In this document: piece after piece, positions 1-7,285 of the stretch
Layout: each line of letters starts with the position of its first letter
How positions within the stretch are numbered: position 1 is the first letter of the stretch
Assembly: GCA_022824735.1 (NCBI GenBank)
Contig: JAJDZI010000002.1
Span: 1 to 47,594 of the forward strand
DNA: 47,594 bases
DNA from: Nitrospirales bacterium
Lineage (GTDB): Bacteria > Nitrospirota > Nitrospiria > Nitrospirales > UBA8639
Direction of reading: 5' to 3'
Made by a program: the position numbers and the translations under genes
Notes under the pieces: model-generated
The model's input: the letters and a program-made list of their open reading frames with translations, nothing else
The model's database searches: none
Told to the model about the DNA's origin: nothing

Positions 1-2
1 CA

Positions 3-44
3 CTGGTCATGAAAGACGAGTTGGGTACAGGGAAAGACGAATAA
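3..44 (+). CDS. C-terminal tail of an upstream ORF (partial)
   Basis: An open frame enters from the left edge and ends at TAA (42-44), giving a tail that reads LVMKDELGTGKDE. It stops nine bases before the ATG of the ParA-like gene, in the spacing of an operon. Thirteen codons are too few to name a product. A plasmid or island maintenance gene would fit the neighbour, but that is only inference. Confidence 0.3.
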   Translation: MVMKDELGTGKDE

Positions 45-52
45 GGTGGGCA

Positions 53-313
53 ATGCGGACCATCGGATTCATCCATCAAAAAGGCGGAACCGGAAAAACC
101 ACACTGGCCATCGGGACAGCCATGGCCCTGGCGGAAACCGACGCGCGGGTGCTCCTGATGGACGCCGACCCACAAGGGACGGCGAGCGAATGGGGCACAC
201 GATGGGGTGAGCGATGGCGTGTGGTGGTTCGGTCCCAGACTCTGCCGGTCATTCATGACCAAGCCGGCAGATTTGGACGAATATTCGATTGGATGATTGT
301 AGACGGCCCGTAA
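53..313 (+). pseudogene. ParA/MinD-type ATPase, 3'-truncated
   Basis: The 86 codons start at an ATG preceded by AAGGTGGG. They begin with the deviant Walker A motif KGGTGKTT (about residues 10-17) followed by LLMDADPQGTASEW, the Walker A' region of ParA-family partition ATPases. The frame stops just after IVDGP, where intact relatives continue for another 100 or more residues through Walker B and the C-terminal half. The break lies at the edge of an IS3 remnant on the opposite strand, so insertion or deletion probably removed the 3' half. Intact ParA proteins bind ATP and position plasmids or chromosomes; this stub is unlikely to work. Its presence suggests a plasmid or integrative-element origin. 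Confidence 0.75.
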
Positions 314-322
314 GCTTCCCCG

Positions 323-565
323 TCAAGGCGACCATTCTAGAGTAGGGTGTCTCGCCTGTTCACCCTGTCGTCGGGACACGGCAGGGGGTATGCTGCCCAA
401 GCTGTGATGAGGGCGGTCCTCATTGTAGGCTGTGATCCAATAGCGCGTGATTTCTCGTACCTGCCGGAGTGACTCAAACACGTAAGCATCCAGCACATCA
501 TGGCGGAAAGTGCGATTAAAGCGTTCGATGTAGGCATTCTGGTTCGGCTCGCCTTTCAATAACAA
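323..565 (-). pseudogene. IS3-family transposase OrfB, C-terminal fragment
   Basis: The 80 codons match the C-terminal end of IS3-type DDE integrases. NAYIERFNRTFRHDVLDAYVF carries the helix with the last catalytic glutamate, and WITAYNEDRPHHSLGSIPP is the family's usual tail. The N-terminal two thirds, including both catalytic aspartates, are missing. The only start is a TTG, two bases from the stop codon of the upstream gene, so the fragment is not a real reading unit. It fills exactly the gap between the broken ParA gene and the next ORF. It resembles but is distinct from the IS3 remnants at 2951-3899. Confidence 0.8.
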
Positions 566-567
566 TT

Positions 568-1662
568 TCAGCCACCTTTCTCCTTTTTCAAACAGCCATA
601 GGCCTTAAGGATTCGGTAAGTAGCATGGCCGTCAATCAGGCAGTATTTTCTTGCGATTCCACTTACACTGCCACTTGGAGCTACCGTCAAGCTTCGAAGC
701 GTTTTCCTGATGTCTTCGCCAATTGAATGACAATGTTGGACGATTGAAATTTCCGCGTCTGATTCCGTTAGTCGAAGTACTTGGTCAGCACGTTTTCCAC
801 ACATATCGAGAGTCATTCCCCTGAACAGCTTTCCCCCACATGGACCTTTCAGCAAAAAAGCAGCAGTCCTCCTGTGATCAGCCACCGTTACGTTAGCAGA
901 AAAATGGTCATTGGACTCGCCACCCCAATCCTTTTTGGTTGGCTCACCGAACAGCCCAGCAAAAAATTGTTTTATCTTTTCCTCCGGCATTTTCTTCATT
1001 ACGTCCATCCACTCGTCAGCATCGGAAACCTGGACTTCGACCATTTTTGAAAATTCAGCGATATCTTCAGGCAAAATCTCGCCATAACAGCCATTACGGG
1101 AGGCGTTCCACGTCAAATACCGGTTTGCATCTCCGTTGCAAGGATGATCAAGCAACGGCGTGCCAATCACAAGTGGTTCGATCTCGAAACGATCAGGCTT
1201 GTTATGAAGCAAACCGACAATTGACTGGTCCGTACCTTTGGCGAGTCTTTCCTTACCGGTCGTACTCACAAGATGCTCTGTGTGATAGGTGATATGAATA
1301 GGCTTGCCAAAATCTATATCTAACTCAACTAAATGGTCTACGCGTGATGATTCAAATATGTCCTCGCAGGGAGTTAAGCGCTGCGTGCTCAGGAAGAGAT
1401 GCGTCTGTTCTCCTAGCTCTAGCGCTTTGAGTAGCGCTGGAACGCTCAATTGTCGACAGGCATCTAATAGCATATTGCTCAATAAACGATAGTTTGCATG
1501 GACGGTCATGGGATCGTTGCCTGGCTTTTGGTTTTGAATGTAGTGGTCCTGTAGCATTCTAGGAAGGACCGAAATGCAGAGGCGGCGATTCAGGAAGCCC
1601 ATGTCAATGGTATAAAAGAAATCGCCCGTGCGGATGTCGGAAGAAATATCGTGAACACTCAT
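568..1662 (-). CDS. Hypothetical protein, possibly nuclease-like
   Basis: This is a 364-residue soluble protein with no signal peptide or membrane segment. I do not recognise the N-terminal 240 residues. The C-terminal part (about residues 255-345) has a pattern I associate only loosely with uncharacterised nuclease-like proteins of defence or mobile regions: AAFLLKGPCGGKLF, then GKRADQVLRL, then a strand ISIVQHC. The spaced charged residues (K, D, Q) would suit a PD-(D/E)xK-like fold, but this is speculation. The gene lies between an IS3 remnant and a toxin-antitoxin pair, and its stop codon touches the IS fragment. No strong ribosome-binding site precedes the ATG at 1662. Confidence 0.6.
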   Translation of the reverse strand: MSVHDISSDIRTGDFFYTIDMGFLNRRLCISVLPRMLQDHYIQNQKPGNDPMTVHANYRLLSNMLLDACRQLSVPALLKALELGEQTHLFLSTQRLTPCEDIFESSRVDHLVELDIDFGKPIHITYHTEHLVSTTGKERLAKGTDQSIVGLLHNKPDRFEIEPLVIGTPLLDHPCNGDANRYLTWNASRNGCYGEILPEDIAEFSKMVEVQVSDADEWMDVMKKMPEEKIKQFFAGLFGEPTKKDWGGESNDHFSANVTVADHRRTAAFLLKGPCGGKLFRGMTLDMCGKRADQVLRLTESDAEISIVQHCHSIGEDIRKTLRSLTVAPSGSVSGIARKYCLIDGHATYRILKAYGCLKKEKGG

Positions 1663-1797
1663 TGGTTCGTTCCAGTTGAAATTTTCCCCGCACTTTCCTT
1701 CTCTCTTTCCATGAGAAGAGAAAGCAGCCCGCAGGTCGACCTTTCTCGAATTCTACTGCGGCCCGTCCAAGTTGCTGTTTCAGGAGGAGTAACGAAA

Positions 1798-2004
1798 TCA
1801 GATCTTCTTCGCGCTTCCGGCATCTCTTAGAATGCCGTTTGCCGTATGGCGACTCTTGAGATTACGTGGAACCAGCAAAATTTTGCCGTTCCCCAGACGT
1901 TTCCATTTTTCGTGCGAGCCTTTTGCGTTTTTCCAATACGCAAACCCGAGTTTTGAAATTTCTTTCGTGACCGTGTTGTAGAAATCTTCTGCCAAATTAT
2001 ACAA
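1798..2004 (-). CDS. HicA-like mRNA interferase toxin
   Basis: This 68-residue protein has the HicA layout: an N-terminal helix ending ISKLGFAYW, then KNAKGSHEKWKR with the glycine-serine-histidine where HicA toxins keep their catalytic histidine, then a strand LLVPRNLKSRHTANGILRDAG. HicA proteins use a dsRBD-like fold to cleave mRNA. The only usable start is TTG at 2004, overlapping the end of the upstream antitoxin-like gene by eight bases, which suggests translational coupling. HicA usually sits before HicB; here the antitoxin-like gene comes first. Assignment rests on motif and context. Confidence 0.65.
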   Translation of the reverse strand: MYNLAEDFYNTVTKEISKLGFAYWKNAKGSHEKWKRLGNGKILLVPRNLKSRHTANGILRDAGSAKKI

Positions 2005-2248
2005 CCGCCTTTTCTGTCTCCGGACGCTGCCACAGAATAGCCGGGATCAGCTCCTTGAAAGAATGCTCGGCAATCTCAGGGGCAGTCCGATGATTGGCGA
2101 TAATCAATTCAGGCGCTACATCCATCATGATTTCTTCAAATTCATCAAGGTCAGTGGCCTCGATATGCAAACCCTCGATATCGCTTTGAGAATAGAAGAC
2201 CTTTGCTTCAGCATCCCACACCGCTGTCACTCTAAAGGTGCGCTTCAT
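1997..2248 (-). CDS. DUF1902/HicB-like antitoxin candidate
   Basis: The 83 residues begin RTFRVTAVWDAEAKVF and continue SDIEGLHIEATDLDEFEEIM. This is the pattern of DUF1902 proteins, which share the small HicB N-terminal fold of a beta hairpin followed by SDIPGL-type residues and a helix. There is no obvious C-terminal DNA-binding helix-turn-helix or ribbon-helix-helix, unlike longer HicB antitoxins. The gene is directly upstream of and overlaps the HicA-like gene, so it most likely neutralises it. The ATG at 2248 is preceded on the minus strand by AGGGGAGGACAGG, a strong Shine-Dalgarno region. Confidence 0.65.
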   Translation of the reverse strand: MKRTFRVTAVWDAEAKVFYSQSDIEGLHIEATDLDEFEEIMMDVAPELIIANHRTAPEIAEHSFKELIPAILWQRPETEKAVV

Positions 2249-2310
2249 CCTGTCCTCCCCTGCTGTAAGAATTCAGACGAAACCTGCTGCTGCTGTCGGA
2301 GTACGCTACG

Positions 2311-2832
2311 CTAACTTGACCTACCCAACCTTTTCTCAAGATTGATTCTTTCAATCCATCGATGATAAGGTTCCCCACCGATTTTTTCTTCTGCGCTTCT
2401 TGTTACCGCCCGGTGCCTCACTTGCCCAACAAGTTCAATCTGATAAGTATCCGAGTTGTTCCTATAATAATCCGGCTCAACCCACTGTAACGTTTCATTA
2501 ACCCCGTCATTTGTCACCGATAAATTAGTTACTATTCTGGCATATAACCATGCATTTGAACCACTAAGCCTGAGCCCTGCACCGAAGTGAACCGGAAGGC
2601 CATATTGTTGTCGGCGATTTGCGTAATATGCCATATGATAGGCAGATTTTTTCGCCCGCACATCAAGCAGCCACACCACCTCTTTGATGAATTTTTCCGA
2701 ACGATTGCCACTGATAATCGCCATGATACTGCGCCAGTCGTCCGGCCGCGCCCATGGCTCCGTATCCATCCATGTAATCAACCAAGCCTTATTTAAACGA
2801 ACAGCGGGCCTAATATGTGTGGCTCTATGCAT
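2311..2832 (-). CDS. Hypothetical protein
   Basis: This 173-residue protein is rich in aromatic and basic residues (WLITWMDTEPWARPDDW near the N-terminus, YHMAYYANRRQQYGLPVHFGAG around residues 65-87) and has no membrane segment or signal peptide. I do not recognise a family. It lies upstream of the DUF1902/HicA-like pair on the same strand, with a 62-base gap, inside the accessory region. Its long frame, sensible start and phage- or island-type surroundings make it a plausible real gene, but no function can be given. Confidence 0.5.
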   Translation of the reverse strand: MHRATHIRPAVRLNKAWLITWMDTEPWARPDDWRSIMAIISGNRSEKFIKEVVWLLDVRAKKSAYHMAYYANRRQQYGLPVHFGAGLRLSGSNAWLYARIVTNLSVTNDGVNETLQWVEPDYYRNNSDTYQIELVGQVRHRAVTRSAEEKIGGEPYHRWIERINLEKRLGRSS

Positions 2833-2976
2833 ATTTAAACTCCTTTGGTCGTTACTAACACAAGAGGAGCAATCTCTTAATCAGATACCACCATCTTGGA
2901 CCTGCCCCCGGAGTTGGTCCAGCATCTAGGCGATTTTTCTGGCATCTGAAGGGTCCCCAATTTTTAGTCCACGGGA

Positions 2977-3354
2977 TTAGCGATTTTCTGACCGCTGTGT
3001 GTGCCATTGCGCCTTGTACTGCAAGGGCGTGAGGTTCTTGAGAGACCGGTGAGGTCGTCGGACCCGCAATTGCAACCCTTCCAGATCATACAAGCGATAC
3101 ACGCGCTTGTGGTTCACCTGGTGCCCTTCCCGCCTTAACAAGACATGGATCCGTTTGTACCCATAGCGAACGCGGCTCGCAGCCAGGTCGCGAAGACGTT
3201 GCCGTAGTGCCGCTTGGGACGGCCGCCTCGCTTGGTACCGCACGGTCGCCCGGGCTACCCGCACCACCCCACACGCATGCCGTTCGCTGATCCCATACTG
3301 CCCGCAGAGATAGTGCACCACAGCCCGGCGCTCTGGTGCGCTCACCACTTTTTT
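2977..3354 (-). pseudogene. IS3-family OrfB lacking the DDE core
   Basis: After the slippage site the -1 frame reads KKVVSAPERRAVVHYL and continues through the HTH_21-type region (QYGISERHACGVVRVARATV) and YGYKRIHVLLRREGHQVNHK to LQLRVRRP. It then jumps directly to HRSLKNLTPLQYKAQW, which is the extreme C-terminus of IS3 integrases. The roughly 150 residues between, holding the D, D and E of the catalytic triad, are absent while the frame stays open. The join lies at about 3045-3055. The product would be an inactive truncated transposase. Confidence 0.8.
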
Positions 3355-3608
3355 GCTGCAATCTCCTGCAGCATCACCTTGTCCAGGCTGAGTGCCGCCA
3401 CCAGGTTCTTCAGTTTGGTCTTCTCCTCCCGCAATTGCCTGCGTGCCCGCACCTCGGTGGCCTCCAAGCCGCCATCCTGCTTCTTCCAGCGATAGAACGT
3501 CTGCTCCGCAATGCCCAGCTTGCGGGCACTGTCCCCCACTGGCAGTCCCATGTCGTGTTGCTTCACCGCCGCCACAATCTGTTCCACTGAATACCGCGTG
3601 CGTTTCAT
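3342..3608 (-). CDS. IS3-family transposase OrfA
   Basis: This 88-residue protein (from MKRTRYSVEQIVAAVKQH) is a typical IS3 OrfA. It has an N-terminal helix-turn-helix (DSARKLGIAEQTFYRWKKQ) that binds the element ends, then a leucine-zipper-like coiled coil (LREEKTKLKNLVAALSLDKVML). The ATG at 3608 is preceded by GAGGAGGTC, a better start than an upstream in-frame ATG at 3632. The end carries the heptamer A AAA AAG (minus strand of 3348-3354), the usual -1 slippage site for making the OrfAB transposase. OrfA alone normally regulates transposition. With the catalytic core gone it can only act on relatives in trans. Confidence 0.85.
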   Translation of the reverse strand: MKRTRYSVEQIVAAVKQHDMGLPVGDSARKLGIAEQTFYRWKKQDGGLEATEVRARRQLREEKTKLKNLVAALSLDKVMLQEIAAKKW

Positions 3609-3680
3609 CGTCAGACCTCCTCCTCGGATCATAGTCTGCCAGAAATCGCCTCCTTTGTGGCTTAGTTTTTGGGGAGACCG

Positions 3681-3899
3681 TCACTCGTGAGCTTGGCGCG
3701 CGAAGGCCCTCGGCGTCAAATTACCGAGCGCCGAGTGCGGCCGCGCGGTATTATAGTCCTGCCTCCAATGTTCAATCCGGTCTCTGGCGTCGTGCATCGA
3801 TAAGAACCAGGAGGCATTCAAGCACTCGGCCACTTCTCGTGACACGTTCACGTCCGCACACCACGACCGGAAACACGCCCGGGCAATGGCATGGGGCAC
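3681..3899 (-). pseudogene. IS3-family transposase C-terminal fragment (second element)
   Basis: This 72-codon frame ends in ECLNASWFLSMHDARDRIEHW and DYNTARPHSALGNLTPRAFA, the C-terminal signature of IS3-group integrases. The first 25 codons look unrelated or degraded, and the frame is closed upstream by a TAA. It is not part of the neighbouring 2951-3679 element, since that element has its own C-terminal tail. So two IS3 copies are nested or abutting here. Confidence 0.7.
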
Positions 3900-3997
3900 G
3901 CCTTGGATCCCGTTCTCGCGAACCAGTTTACTAAGTGGTTATGATGAAACAGGTTGGGACACCGTGGACTAGGGAAGACTACGTGAGACTGTGTAAA

Positions 3998-4149
3998 TGG
4001 CGGAGAGGGTGGGAATTCGAAGTCGCAGGGCGAGTCCTGCCCCGCTCCCGCTAGGGGGCCACGCCCCCTCGCGCCTCTGCTTTGCTCCGGTCACCCCATG
4101 AAGGGGGCACACCCCCTTCAAAACCCCCTGTTCGAATCCCACCCTCTTC
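3998..4149. repeat. tRNA-Ser 3'-end repeats enclosing three hairpins (att-like)
   Basis: Bases 3998-4021 repeat the 3' end of the tRNA-Ser gene at 4206-4228 in the same orientation: 17 identical bases TGGCGGAGAGGGTGGGA, one extra A, then TTCGAA. An inverted copy (TTCGAATCCCACCCTCT) lies at about 4131-4147, so the two can pair as a long stem. Between them are three perfect short hairpins: GCAGG/CCTGC near 4025-4040, AGGGGG/CCCCCT near 4053-4069, and GAAGGGGG/CCCCCTTC near 4098-4117. Duplicated tRNA 3' ends are the usual mark of tyrosine-recombinase integration. The inverted copy and hairpins are not explained by that. Confidence 0.6.
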
Positions 4150-4205
4150 TCGAGCCTTTGGTTAACATTCTCGCTCCACGCTCAATTTAATCGCTCTTGA
4201 CGTCA

Positions 4206-4295
<90 letters not shown>

Positions 4296-4312
4296 GCACG
4301 ACGAAGGGTGCC

Positions 4313-4341
4313 ATCTTAGCATGGGTTTTACGGACCAACAA
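4313..4341 (-). promoter_or_regulatory. Sigma70-type promoter of tRNA-Ser
   Basis: The minus strand reads TTGTTG, a 17-base spacer, then TAAGAT preceded by TGC (an extended -10). It lies about 18 bases before the 5' end of the mature tRNA. This is a sequence match only. Confidence 0.6.
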
Positions 4342-4378
4342 GAAAACTTCCCTCACCCCGACCCATAAGGCACAATGT

Positions 4379-4417
4379 GTCAACCATGTCCCCGAACACC
4401 CGTTAACCATGTCTCCG
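4379..4417. repeat. Direct-repeat pair, possible IS481-type end remnant
   Basis: Two 16-base copies of GTYAACCATGTCYCCG lie at 4379-4394 and 4402-4417, 23 bases apart. From memory this pattern resembles the terminal region of IS481-like elements. No transposase is present next to it, so if it is an IS end it is a relic. Confidence 0.35.
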
Positions 4418-4472
4418 GTCTATACACCCACCAAGAGGGGAGAGGGATGAGGAGGGGAACACAAAAGTCCCC

Positions 4473-5288
4473 TCAGTGACCAGAGGATTGGCGTCGCTGA
4501 AATAATCGTTGTCGCCGGGAGGAACTGGTCAGCGCCTTATAGAGATGGCCGCGAAAGAGCATCATCAGGACCGCCGAGAGGGGCGTCAGGCACAGCACCA
4601 GGATCATGGCCGTTGAGGAGGACAGTCCGAGAGCCTGGAACCACTGGCTCAACACGGCGAAGGGTAATGCCAGGAGTTGAAAAAAATCCAAGCCGATCAA
4701 CCGGCCGCTCCGGCTCGAAATCGAAAAGAAAAAGGACAACCCGAACGGCGCCAGGATCACGACCAGGGGGAGAAACCATTCAATCCAATTTTCCAGGACG
4801 AATTCGTAACTGTCTTTGAGAATTTCAAGGGAGGCACCGGCACGGCTCTGGTAAATCAATTCGGGAACGGGATTGAGCAAAATAAACAGGAGCAGGAAAA
4901 CGGCTGAAACGATCACCGGCCCATACGGATTGGCTTGCATGCCGAGTTCGAGAATTTGCAGGGGGACCCACACGATAAAGCCGACCGTGATCACGTCCCA
5001 GAAATAGCTGCCGGCCACGTCCCACAGGTCGCTCCACACCATGGGTCGCGCGCCCGTCACGGCCTGTTCGAGTAATCCCAGAAACACTCCGACCACAAAC
5101 GCGTTGGCCACGCCCAGCAACAAGCCGCCCAACATGCCGAGCCCCATGGCCAATCCGGTAGCCGCGTACATGAGCACGGCCAGGATCATGACCGCCGGGA
5201 CGAGCAGCCAGCTTCTGGTCAGCGACCGCCACGTCGCAAAGAGGGCTTGACGATACAGTTGAAGAGTCGCTGGGACGAACTCCGACAT
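4473..5288 (-). CDS. Multi-pass membrane protein, unknown function
   Basis: This 271-residue protein has about six hydrophobic segments: around residues 27-45 (LLVPAVMILAVLMYAATGLA), 50-75, 98-115, 122-142, 170-190, 205-225 and possibly 228-245. It has a basic C-terminal tail ending RRQRLFQRRQSSGH, consistent with a cytoplasmic end. No transporter signature or catalytic motif is visible. It is followed on the other side by tRNA-Ser and preceded, with a gap of about 26 bases, by a small gene on the same strand, so the two may be co-transcribed. I cannot assign a family. Confidence 0.75.
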   Translation of the reverse strand: MSEFVPATLQLYRQALFATWRSLTRSWLLVPAVMILAVLMYAATGLAMGLGMLGGLLLGVANAFVVGVFLGLLEQAVTGARPMVWSDLWDVAGSYFWDVITVGFIVWVPLQILELGMQANPYGPVIVSAVFLLLFILLNPVPELIYQSRAGASLEILKDSYEFVLENWIEWFLPLVVILAPFGLSFFFSISSRSGRLIGLDFFQLLALPFAVLSQWFQALGLSSSTAMILVLCLTPLSAVLMMLFRGHLYKALTSSSRRQRLFQRRQSSGH

Positions 5289-5314
5289 GAGCCGTCGAGT
5301 GAAGTGAAAGCCGA

Positions 5315-5605
5315 TTAGCCTGATGATCCTGGATCAGAGCCTGTCCTCGACATCTGTAATCGGGGATCGGAGACAGGCTTTTGCTTGAGGGTGAGAATCT
5401 CCTGCTGTTGGCGGTCCCGTTCCTGCGCAATCTTCTTCAACCGGCTGGGCCGGTCAAGGGTCCACCACTTGACGCGATCCTTAAACGACACCGCTTTGGG
5501 CGCCACGCTTTTAAGCGGTTCCTCTTGAAAATTGAACCCCTTGTGGGACTCGCGCGTTTGGATGAACTGCTCGTAAATATTCAGGTACAGTTTTTTGAGA
5601 TCCAT
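5315..5605 (-). CDS. Small hypothetical protein
   Basis: The protein has 96 residues from the likely start MDLKKLYLNIYEQFIQ at 5605; a start three codons upstream is also possible. The middle (FKDRVKWWTLDRPSRLKKIAQERDRQQQEILTLKQ) is charged and helical and could form a short coiled coil. There is no signal peptide or membrane segment. The last 20 or so codons are encoded by a fragment of the dispersed repeat found at 22.4 and 42.3 kb, so the true C-terminus may have been altered by insertion. It lies just upstream of the membrane-protein gene on the same strand. Confidence 0.55.
   Translation of the reverse strand: MDLKKLYLNIYEQFIQTRESHKGFNFQEEPLKSVAPKAVSFKDRVKWWTLDRPSRLKKIAQERDRQQQEILTLKQKPVSDPRLQMSRTGSDPGSSG
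5339..5379. repeat. Fragment of the dispersed MITE-like repeat
   Basis: The segment CCTGTCCTCGACATCTGTAA and the following CGGGGATCGGAG match the right end of the repeats at 22367-22542 and 42291-42466 with few differences. Here it is flanked by AGCCTGTC (5339-5346) and GACAGGCT (5372-5379), a perfect 8-base inverted pair. Only the end of the element is present. Confidence 0.55.
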
Positions 5606-5799
5606 CCGGAACACCTTAGCTTACTCCATTGGTTTCTGGCAAGAAGCGGAAGGCTTAGACCCGGCGTTCAGGGCGACAGTACAGGCGTTGACACCTCACG
5701 TACCTGTATGGGTAAATAGCAACAACGGGTACACGTGTGGCCTTTGGGCTTTAGCTGCCCGGTTTCGAGTGCTCACGGGGAAAGAAACGATTCAGAGAC

Positions 5800-5882
5800 G
5801 CGAGAGTGGCGGAACTGGCAGACGCGCGAGACTTAGGATCTCGTGGGAGACCGTGGGGGTTCAAATCCCCCCTCTCGCACCA
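5800..5882 (+). tRNA. tRNA-Leu (anticodon UAG)
   Basis: The acceptor GCGAGAG pairs with CTCTCGC, then discriminator A and encoded CCA. The D arm contains GGCGGAACTGGCAGACGC, the anticodon loop CTTAGGA gives UAG (reads CUN), and the T arm has GGTTCAAATCC. The variable arm is that of a class II tRNA. It ends 35 bases before the tig start codon. Confidence 0.95.
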
Positions 5883-5917
5883 TTCCCCGCTGTCTTTCAT
5901 CAACGAACGGACTCGAT

Positions 5918-7243
5918 GTGAAACTGGAAGTCACGGAATTAGGACCGGTTAAGCGCGCGCTTAAAATCGAAGTGCCGGAAGACGCCGTCAACCAGGAATT
6001 CGACCGGGTGTACACCGACCTGAAACGCCAGGCGCGCGTCCCGGGCTTCCGGCCCGGCAAGGCGCCGGTCGCCATGTTGGAAAAACGCTACGCGAAGGCC
6101 GTCGAACAGGACGTCATTCAGCGCCTGGTGCCGATTTACTACCAGAAGGCGATTCAAGAAGCCGGCGTGGCACCCGTGTTGGTTGAAATTTCTCCCATGG
6201 AGCGGATGAAGGCTCACCGAAACACGTCGCTGACTTTTACCGCTACCGTGGAAATCAAGCCTCCGATTGAATTACGCGATTATCGTCCGCCCAACCCCAT
6301 TGCCCTGAAACCCGATTCCCGGACCATTGCCGACGAGGACGTGGATAAAGCCCTGGACCGGTTTCGAGAACAACAGGCCAAGCTCGACGCCGCCCCTGCC
6401 GGCACCCTCCTGGCTGAGGGGCTGTATGCCGTCGTGACGATCGAAGGCGAGGTCGACGGCAAGCCGGTGGAAGGTTCGAAAAAAGAAGGGCACCTCCACA
6501 AGGTGGGGTCTCAGGAGCCCGTGCTGGGTCTCGTCATCGACGACGCGCTGGTGGGAAAACAGGAAGGCGGCCGCGCGGAACTTCAGCAGGAATATGCCGC
6601 CACACATCCGGATGCCCGGCTGGCCGGCAAAGTCGTGACGTTTCATCTCTCCATTCTTGGCGTGAAGCAGAAAATTCTCCCTCCGCTGGATGATGAATTT
6701 GCCAAAGATTGCGGGGAGTATGAGAACCTCGATGCGCTCAAGGACATGATTCGTTCCGAATTGGAGTCGGTCCTCAAACGGGATATCGAAGAAGGCTATA
6801 AGGATCAGATCATGGAACGCCTGTTGGCCATGCATCACTTCGATCTGCCCGAGACCCTGGTCGAACGTGAAATTCGTACGCTGGTTCGACAACGCGTCAT
6901 GGAAGAGCAACGGAAAAAGGGCGGGAAGTTCTCAATGGATGATCAAATCCAAATGGAAGAGCACGCGAAACGCATCCAACAGGAGGTGGCGCCGGGAGCG
7001 CAGAAACGGGTCAAGCTCGCGTTGGTCCTGGAAGCCATTGCGGACAAGGAAGGGATTTCCGTCAGCGAACAGGAGATCGAGCAGGAATTCACCAAGCTTG
7101 CCAAAGGGCTTCAGGTTCCACTGGATGACATCCGCAAGATGGTGGAATCGGGAGGGGACAGTTCGCTTCAGGAGTTCGAGGATCGCATCCGGGCTGAAAA
7201 GGCGCTTCAATTGGTTTATCAATTTGCGGTGATTCAGGGGTAA
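5918..7243 (+). CDS. tig: Trigger factor (ribosome-associated chaperone)
   Basis: This 441-residue chaperone and peptidyl-prolyl isomerase meets nascent chains at the ribosome exit. The N-terminal domain contains the ribosome-binding signature GFRPGKAP (about residues 45-52). An FKBP-like domain follows at about 165-250, then a long helical C-terminal domain typical of the family. I chose GTG at 5918 (VKLEVTELG...) because the longer open frame runs back into the tRNA-Leu gene. No strong Shine-Dalgarno is visible. tig is followed by clpP and clpX on the same strand, the classic order, linking folding at the ribosome to degradation of failures. The length is normal for the family. Confidence 0.95.
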   Translation: MKLEVTELGPVKRALKIEVPEDAVNQEFDRVYTDLKRQARVPGFRPGKAPVAMLEKRYAKAVEQDVIQRLVPIYYQKAIQEAGVAPVLVEISPMERMKAHRNTSLTFTATVEIKPPIELRDYRPPNPIALKPDSRTIADEDVDKALDRFREQQAKLDAAPAGTLLAEGLYAVVTIEGEVDGKPVEGSKKEGHLHKVGSQEPVLGLVIDDALVGKQEGGRAELQQEYAATHPDARLAGKVVTFHLSILGVKQKILPPLDDEFAKDCGEYENLDALKDMIRSELESVLKRDIEEGYKDQIMERLLAMHHFDLPETLVEREIRTLVRQRVMEEQRKKGGKFSMDDQIQMEEHAKRIQQEVAPGAQKRVKLALVLEAIADKEGISVSEQEIEQEFTKLAKGLQVPLDDIRKMVESGGDSSLQEFEDRIRAEKALQLVYQFAVIQG

Positions 7244-7285
7244 GGCGCCCCGCAAACCCGTTTGGCACAGAAAGGGTACAACCGT

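Larger units (their letters stand above)
2951..3679 (-). mobile_element. IS3-family element with internal deletion
   Basis: The element is bounded by imperfect inverted repeats: 2951-2970 reads GGGTCCCCAATTTTTAGTCC, and the minus strand of 3658-3679 begins GGTCTCCCCAAAAACTAAG. It encodes OrfA and a shortened OrfB joined by an IS3-type frameshift site. It spans about 0.73 kb, whereas complete IS3 elements are about 1.2-1.5 kb. The missing part is the DDE catalytic core. I see no convincing target-site duplication, and another IS3 fragment directly abuts the upstream end. Confidence 0.75.

Noticed and set aside
3998-4150. A second tRNA (tRNA-Sec or intron-containing tRNA-Ser) on the plus strand
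   Set aside because: The T-arm-like TTCGAATCCCACCCTCT has no matching acceptor or anticodon arm on the same strand; it is better explained as an inverted copy of the tRNA 3' end.
5843-5917. Longer trigger factor with 25 extra N-terminal residues
   Set aside because: The frame runs through the tRNA-Leu gene; GTG 5918 gives the conserved N-terminus.
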